Origin: GCA-003244245 sp049673305 | Lineage (GTDB): Bacteria > Actinomycetota > Actinomycetes > Mycobacteriales > Pseudonocardiaceae | Assembly: GCA_049673305.1 (NCBI GenBank) | Contig: JBATXM010000290.1 | Location: 62,001-126,000, forward strand | Direction of reading: 5' to 3' | Length of the DNA: 64,000 bases | In this document: positions 59,705 to 64,000 of the stretch, piece by piece | Layout: the number at the start of each line of letters is the position of its first letter | How positions within the stretch are numbered: the first letter of the stretch is position 1 | Notes under the pieces: generated by a model | What the model saw: only the letters and a program-made list of their open reading frames with translations | Database searches by the model: none | Told to the model about the DNA's origin: nothing | Position numbers and translations under genes: made by a program

Positions 59705-62559
59705 GCCCCACCACACTGCCCGACCTCATGCCGGCGGCGCTGCGCCGCGAGTGGTCCCGGGCCGGCTACTACCCCGACCGGGATGTGTTCGGGCTGTTCA
59801 CGGATCTGGTGACGAAAGATCCAGACCAGGTCGCGGTGCTCGACGCCTCCGGAGTGCACAGCCGAGTCGAGCTGCACGACGCTGCGTTGCGGCTCGCGCA
59901 CGGCCTGCGTGAGCTGGGGATCGGGCCGGGATCGGTGGTGTCCTGCCAGCTGCTGAACTCGTGGCGTTCGGTCGTGGTCGACCTCGCCGTGGCGGCACTG
60001 GGCGGCGTTGTGCTGCCCTTCCCCGCCGGGCGCGGCCACCGCGATGTGCGAGCGCTGTTGAGCAGGTCCCGGGCCAGCGTCGCGGTCATCTCCCGGCGCT
60101 ACGCCGATGTCGACATCGCGGAGCTCTACCAGAGTGTGCGAGCTGAGATTCCCGACCTGACGCACATCGTCGTCGAGGGCCCAGCCGAGGGCCCAGCAGA
60201 GAACTCAGTTGACGGCCCGGCGGCACCGGACACCACGGCCCTGGAGGATCTGCTGGCCGGCCCCGCCCTGGACTGCGCCACTGTCGAGCCCATCGGCCCG
60301 GACGCGGCGGTGCGGATGCTGGTGTCCTCGGGCACCGAGGCGGAGCCGAAGATCGTGGCGTACTCGCACAACGCGCTGGTCGGCGGGCGGGGCCGGTTTC
60401 TGGCCCGGGTGGCGCCGCCGGACGGTTCCCCCATGCGCGGCCTGTTCTGCGTCCCGCTCGGTTCGTCATTCGGCTCGTACGCGACCGTCGGGGTGCTGGT
60501 GACCCTGGGTGGATCCTTGGTGCTGCTCCCCAAATTCGATCCGGGGAAGGCGCTCGCGGCCATCGCTATGCACCGGCCGACCCACGTGTTCGGCGTGCCC
60601 ACCATGTTCCAGCGCCTGCTTGACCACCCGGATCTGCCGAGAACCGACGTGTCCTCGCTGGTGGCCGTGGTCAGTGGCGGTGCCATCATCGACCCACCGA
60701 CCGCAGCGAAATGTGTGGCGCACCTAGGTTGCGCCTTCGTGAGCCTTTACGGCTCGGCCGATGGCGTGAACTGTCACACGCTGCTTGATGATCCCCTCCC
60801 GGTGGCCCAGTACACGGTCGGCAAGCCCAACGCCACGATCTGCGACATCCGCATCACCAATGCCGCTGACTGTGCGGTCCGCCACGGTGAGGTGGGCGAG
60901 ATCCTCGCTCGCGGGCCGATGTCCCCGCTGTGCTATGTCCACGCACCGGAGCTCGACGCGCGCTACCGGACTCCGCAGGGGTGGGTGCGTACTGGTGATC
61001 GGGGCTTTCTGGACGACGAGGGCAGGCTGCGTCTCGTCGGGCGCAGCAAGGAGATCGTCATCCGCGGCGGCAGCAACATCAGCCCCGCTGAGGTCGAGGG
61101 GGCGGTTGCCGCGCATGCGGACGTGGTCAGTGTGGCGTGCATCGGGGTCCCTGACGAGGACCTCGGGCAGCGGGTGTGCGCGTGCGTGGTGCTGCGGGCG
61201 GGAGCACCGCCGCTGGACAGGGCCAGCCTCGGCGCGTTCCTCGACAGTTGCGGGCTTGAGCGGCGCAAGTTTCCCGAGCAGCTGGTGGTGCTCGATGAGC
61301 TGCCCATCACCCCGGCGGGCAAGGTCGACAAGCGGGCCCTGCGCACCCTGGCCACCGGGACGGCGCCGAGGGACCTGGCGGCCGTGCGCGCGGCCGTGCG
61401 CCGGTTCACCGAGGAGGAGATCCTGCCCCGCGAGTCACTGCTCGCGGGGCCAGAGGGCGCCGAGGTGCTGGCCGATGTGCAGCGGCGGGCGCGCACGGCC
61501 GGTCTCTGGGGGCTGTACTACCCGTCGGAGCTGGGGGGCGCTGGATTCACCCTGCCCGAGTACCTGGTGATCGCTGAGCAGGAAGGCCGCGCGCTGCCCG
61601 GACCCGCCGTGTTTGGCGCCGACACCACGCTCGACGTGCGGATGCTGCACGAGTCGGGCTCGGAGCGGGTCCGCCAGGAGTATCTGGCCCCGCTCGTGGC
61701 GGGAGCCGCGATAGCCTGCTACGGCATGACGGAGCCCGGAGTCAGCGGCTCAGACGCCAGCCTGCTGCGCACCGAGGCGCGACTCGCTCAGGGAATGTGG
61801 ACGGTGCGCGGGCGCAAATGGTTCACCTGCCGCGGCGGGCGGGCCACCTTCACCACCGTCGTGGCTCGGACCGAGGCGCTGGGTAAGCCGATCCGCAGGG
61901 CACTGTCGCTGATCGTGATTCCGGCGGACACACCCGGCTTCCGGGTGCTCCGGCCACTGTCCACGCTGGGCCTGGAGCTTGATCAGTGGGAGCTTGAGTT
62001 CGCGGGCGCGCGGGTGCCTGAGGACCACCTCGTGGGCCAACGGGGCCGGGGCAGCGCCGTCATCGGGCGGCGGTTGAACCTCGGGCGGCTGCTGCGGGCG
62101 ATGCACTGGTTGGGCCAGGCGCAGCGCGCCTTCGATCTGATGTGCCTGCGGATGCGCCAGCGCCGCACCCTGGGCGGGGTGCTCGCCGACAAGCAGCTCA
62201 TGCACCAGCACGTGTTCGCGGCCTACACCGAGATCTGCGCGGCGCGCGGCCTGCTGCGCCGCGCCGCCGCGATATTCGACGCCGAGCTGCCCACGACATC
62301 GGACGTGAGCGTGGCGAAGGTCGCGGCGGCACACATGGTCAACGATGTGCTTGACCGGGCGGTGCAGGTGTTCGGTGCCGAGGGACTGCTGCACCCGTAC
62401 CTTTCCGTGGCCCACCGGATGGCCCGGGGAACCCGCATCTACGACGGACCCGACGAGATCCACATCACCACGACCGCCCAGCGGATCCTGGCCAGCTACG
62501 ACGACACCCTCGTTTTCGACTTCACCGACCCGCTGGACGGAGTCAGGGGGAGGGCCTGA
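59701..62559 (+). CDS. Fused acyl-CoA synthetase and acyl-CoA dehydrogenase
   Basis: 952 residues in two enzymes. The ANL ligase half (about 1-550) has a degenerate P-loop VSSGTEAEPKIVAYS, SLYGSADG, RTGDRGFLDDEGRLRLVGR, KEIVIRGGSNISPAEVEG and the catalytic-lysine motif PITPAGKVDKRAL near 535-545. The acyl-CoA dehydrogenase half (about 560-952) has YYPSELGGAGFTLPEYL, CYGMTEPGVSGSD and YDGPDEIH, where Asp replaces the catalytic Glu of MCAD-type YEGT, as in ACAD10/11-like enzymes. One chain could therefore activate an acid and desaturate the CoA ester. Together with the CoA-transferase this is the CaiA/CaiB/CaiC trio of carnitine-like pathways in two genes. It overlaps the converging permease gene by 17 bp. 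Confidence 0.93.
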   Translation: MSPTTLPDLMPAALRREWSRAGYYPDRDVFGLFTDLVTKDPDQVAVLDASGVHSRVELHDAALRLAHGLRELGIGPGSVVSCQLLNSWRSVVVDLAVAALGGVVLPFPAGRGHRDVRALLSRSRASVAVISRRYADVDIAELYQSVRAEIPDLTHIVVEGPAEGPAENSVDGPAAPDTTALEDLLAGPALDCATVEPIGPDAAVRMLVSSGTEAEPKIVAYSHNALVGGRGRFLARVAPPDGSPMRGLFCVPLGSSFGSYATVGVLVTLGGSLVLLPKFDPGKALAAIAMHRPTHVFGVPTMFQRLLDHPDLPRTDVSSLVAVVSGGAIIDPPTAAKCVAHLGCAFVSLYGSADGVNCHTLLDDPLPVAQYTVGKPNATICDIRITNAADCAVRHGEVGEILARGPMSPLCYVHAPELDARYRTPQGWVRTGDRGFLDDEGRLRLVGRSKEIVIRGGSNISPAEVEGAVAAHADVVSVACIGVPDEDLGQRVCACVVLRAGAPPLDRASLGAFLDSCGLERRKFPEQLVVLDELPITPAGKVDKRALRTLATGTAPRDLAAVRAAVRRFTEEEILPRESLLAGPEGAEVLADVQRRARTAGLWGLYYPSELGGAGFTLPEYLVIAEQEGRALPGPAVFGADTTLDVRMLHESGSERVRQEYLAPLVAGAAIACYGMTEPGVSGSDASLLRTEARLAQGMWTVRGRKWFTCRGGRATFTTVVARTEALGKPIRRALSLIVIPADTPGFRVLRPLSTLGLELDQWELEFAGARVPEDHLVGQRGRGSAVIGRRLNLGRLLRAMHWLGQAQRAFDLMCLRMRQRRTLGGVLADKQLMHQHVFAAYTEICAARGLLRRAAAIFDAELPTTSDVSVAKVAAAHMVNDVLDRAVQVFGAEGLLHPYLSVAHRMARGTRIYDGPDEIHITTTAQRILASYDDTLVFDFTDPLDGVRGRA

Positions 62560-63529
62560 ATCCCCCCCAGGTTCCCGATGGATGCTTGTGCACCTTTCTG
62601 CTCGGCAGGCGCGAGAAGGTGGCGGCCAGAACGAGCGCGGCCCCGTAGAAGACCTGGTTGACCCATCCGGACAGGCCGAGAAGTTCCAAGCCGGTTACGC
62701 CAGTGACGAGGAAATACACCGCGACCACGGTGCCCCACGCGTTGAACCGGCCGGGGGTGATTGTGGTGGCACCGAGGAAGATGCTGGCGAACACCGGCAG
62801 CAGATAGGTCGGGCCGATCGTGGGGTCTGAGGAACCGAGCGTGCCGGCGAGCAGGATACCGGCGATCGAGGCGGTCACGCTGCTGTAGACGAGGGCGGCG
62901 GCGCGGTATCGCGCGACGTTGATGCCGGTGAGGCGGGCCACGTCGGGACCGGCACCGACGAAGAACAGGTGGCGCCCGGCGGGGGTGTAGGTGGTGAAAT
63001 ACCAGGTGGCCAGCGCGAGCCCGAGACCGAGGTAGAAGACCAGTTGCAGCCCGAGTATCGGGTAGCGGGTGAGGGTGACCAGGGTGGCGCTGATGCCGGC
63101 GGTGGGCACGATGTTGATGCCGAGCGCGGCGCCGCCGAGCAGGGTGCCGGTGCCGAGGGTGACCACGATGGGGTCGACGCCGAAGCCGACGATGAACACG
63201 GCGTTGAGACCGCCGATGAACGCGCCGCACGCGAGCACAGCGGCGATGGTGGACCACAGCGGCCAGTGCTGCACGGCGCCCAGCTCGCCGAGGAGCGTGT
63301 CGGCGATGCCGAGCGTGGCCGGGGCGGAAAGGTCCAGGGTGTCGGCGGTCAGTGCCGGTAGCAGTCCGAGGGCGAGGATGAGCAGTGCGGCCTGGGAGCT
63401 GAGGATCGCGCTGGCGGTGCCGGTGGTGAGGAACTCCTCGGGCCGCAGGATGCCGAACACGGCGATCATGACTGCCCAGATGGCGAGCAGGCCGAACCGC
63501 CGTGCCCAGCCGGTACGATGAGATGTCAC
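62543..63529 (-). CDS. ABC transporter permease, ribose/sugar type
   Basis: 328 residues from the GTG at 63527-63529, overlapping the stop of the upstream ATPase gene (GTGA). Eight or more membrane segments are visible, with the BPD_transp_2 family blocks AILSSQAALLILALGLLPAL, LSAPATLGIADTLLGELG and VGAGPDVARLTGINVARYRA. It belongs to the inner-membrane part of a RbsC-like importer for a sugar or related solute; the periplasmic binding protein is not in the window. The 3' end overlaps the acyl-CoA fusion gene. Confidence 0.92.
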   Translation of the reverse strand: MTSHRTGWARRFGLLAIWAVMIAVFGILRPEEFLTTGTASAILSSQAALLILALGLLPALTADTLDLSAPATLGIADTLLGELGAVQHWPLWSTIAAVLACGAFIGGLNAVFIVGFGVDPIVVTLGTGTLLGGAALGINIVPTAGISATLVTLTRYPILGLQLVFYLGLGLALATWYFTTYTPAGRHLFFVGAGPDVARLTGINVARYRAAALVYSSVTASIAGILLAGTLGSSDPTIGPTYLLPVFASIFLGATTITPGRFNAWGTVVAVYFLVTGVTGLELLGLSGWVNQVFYGAALVLAATFSRLPSRKVHKHPSGTWGGFRPSP

Positions 63530-64000
63530 TGCTGGTGACAGGCACTGTGTTGGTAACAGGCAGTCAGCATCCGCGCCGCGGTCAGGGTGTCGCCGTGCAG
63601 CCGGGCGGTAATCCGCCCGCCCGCGAGAACGAGCACTGTGGCACACGTCGCGATGAGGTCGTCGTGGTCGATGCTGGCCAGCACGACAGCGGTGCCGGTG
63701 TCAGCCAGCGCGGCGAGGCGGGTGAGGATCTGCGCTCGGGACGCTACGTCGACGCCGTTGACCGGTTCGTCGAGCAGCAGCACGGTGGGTGCGCGGTCGA
63801 GCCATTTAGCCAGCACGACTTTCTGCTGGTTGCCACCACTGAACGTGCCCAGGTCGAGACAGGGCGTAGGTGGGTGCACACCGGCGTGGTCCATCAGGGC
63901 ACTCGCGTGCGCCACGATGCTGTCCTGGCGCAGCAGGCCGCGTCGGACGTGGCGAGCGAGGTCACCCAGGGTGATGTTGTCGGCTGCTGGGGCGTCTAGG
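63526..64000 (-). CDS. ABC transporter ATP-binding protein, RbsA type, C-terminal part
   Basis: 158 codons of the 3' end are present and the gene runs off the right edge. It shows PAADNITLGDLARHVRRGLL, the signature FSGGNQQKVVLAKWL, Walker B VLLLDEPVNGVD and the H-loop-like ASIDHDDLIATC. The N-Q-Q-K signature and the NITL segment are those of the second ATPase cassette in RbsA/MglA sugar importers. It couples ATP hydrolysis to transport through the overlapping permease. Confidence 0.92.
   Translation of the reverse strand, partial: LDAPAADNITLGDLARHVRRGLLRQDSIVAHASALMDHAGVHPPTPCLDLGTFSGGNQQKVVLAKWLDRAPTVLLLDEPVNGVDVASRAQILTRLAALADTGTAVVLASIDHDDLIATCATVLVLAGGRITARLHGDTLTAARMLTACYQHSACHQQ

Noticed and set aside
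1..64000. tRNA, rRNA, CRISPR arrays or insertion sequences
   Set aside because: No T-loop consensus, regularly spaced repeats or transposase motifs were seen on either strand.

Overview
The window is high-GC DNA of an actinobacterium with a mycobacterial-type arabinogalactan wall, most likely a member of the Pseudonocardiaceae or a close relative. The evidence is three Emb-type arabinosyltransferases, DprE1/DprE2 and a GtrA protein, together with two XRE/DUF5753 + DUF397 pairs, a ShbA/SigD-like sigma factor and frequent GTG starts. Several genes look leaderless: a TAnnnT hexamer lies about 6-7 nt before the start codon. No tRNA, rRNA, CRISPR array or intact insertion sequence was seen.

Region 1 (1-14.2 kb) is mostly housekeeping: a partial sodium:solute symporter, pckG, an XRE regulator with tldD and pmbA, a repeat-rich gap, a DUF6457 protein, trmB, an NYN-domain protein, a BRCT-like protein, an isolated beta-clamp (DnaN) gene and a LuxR/histidine kinase pair. 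A decayed STAND-NTPase/WD40 gene follows. Region 2 (14.2-20 kb) holds a DUF559 gene bracketed by two copies of one hairpin, then a MerR-thiolase-FadB beta-oxidation operon.

Region 3 (20-28.4 kb) is accessory and defence-like. It has a Schlafen/AlbA_2 protein with an apparent internal deletion, convergent with a solo N6-adenine DNA methyltransferase; a threonine aldolase; an NYN protein with an antisense-side terminator; an XRE/DUF397 pair; and a TIR + SLOG operon. The TIR + SLOG pair resembles the signalling half of Thoeris but has no SIR2 domain, and it is the best candidate for an under-described system here. Region 4 (28.4-35.2 kb) has the sigma factor, a short-chain polyprenyl diphosphate synthase, a DUF2786 protein and a coupled FAD-monooxygenase/P450 pair.

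Region 5 (35.3-54.7 kb) is the arabinan locus: gtrA, emb1, emb2, an inserted block (small hypothetical, XRE/DUF397, helD, class C serine hydrolase), emb3, pabB, dprE1 and dprE2. DprE2/DprE1 make the decaprenyl-phospho-arabinose donor, GtrA may help its membrane traffic, and the Emb proteins polymerise arabinan outside the membrane. An aminodeoxychorismate synthase (pabB) sits between emb3 and dprE1.

Region 6 (54.7-64 kb) contains a DUF4389 membrane protein, a TetR regulator and MFS exporter, a two-gene acyl-CoA module (tandem CaiB/BaiF CoA-transferase; fused acyl-CoA synthetase-dehydrogenase) and the end of a ribose-type ABC transporter. A 17-bp palindrome between the MFS gene and the CoA module is a plausible TetR operator.
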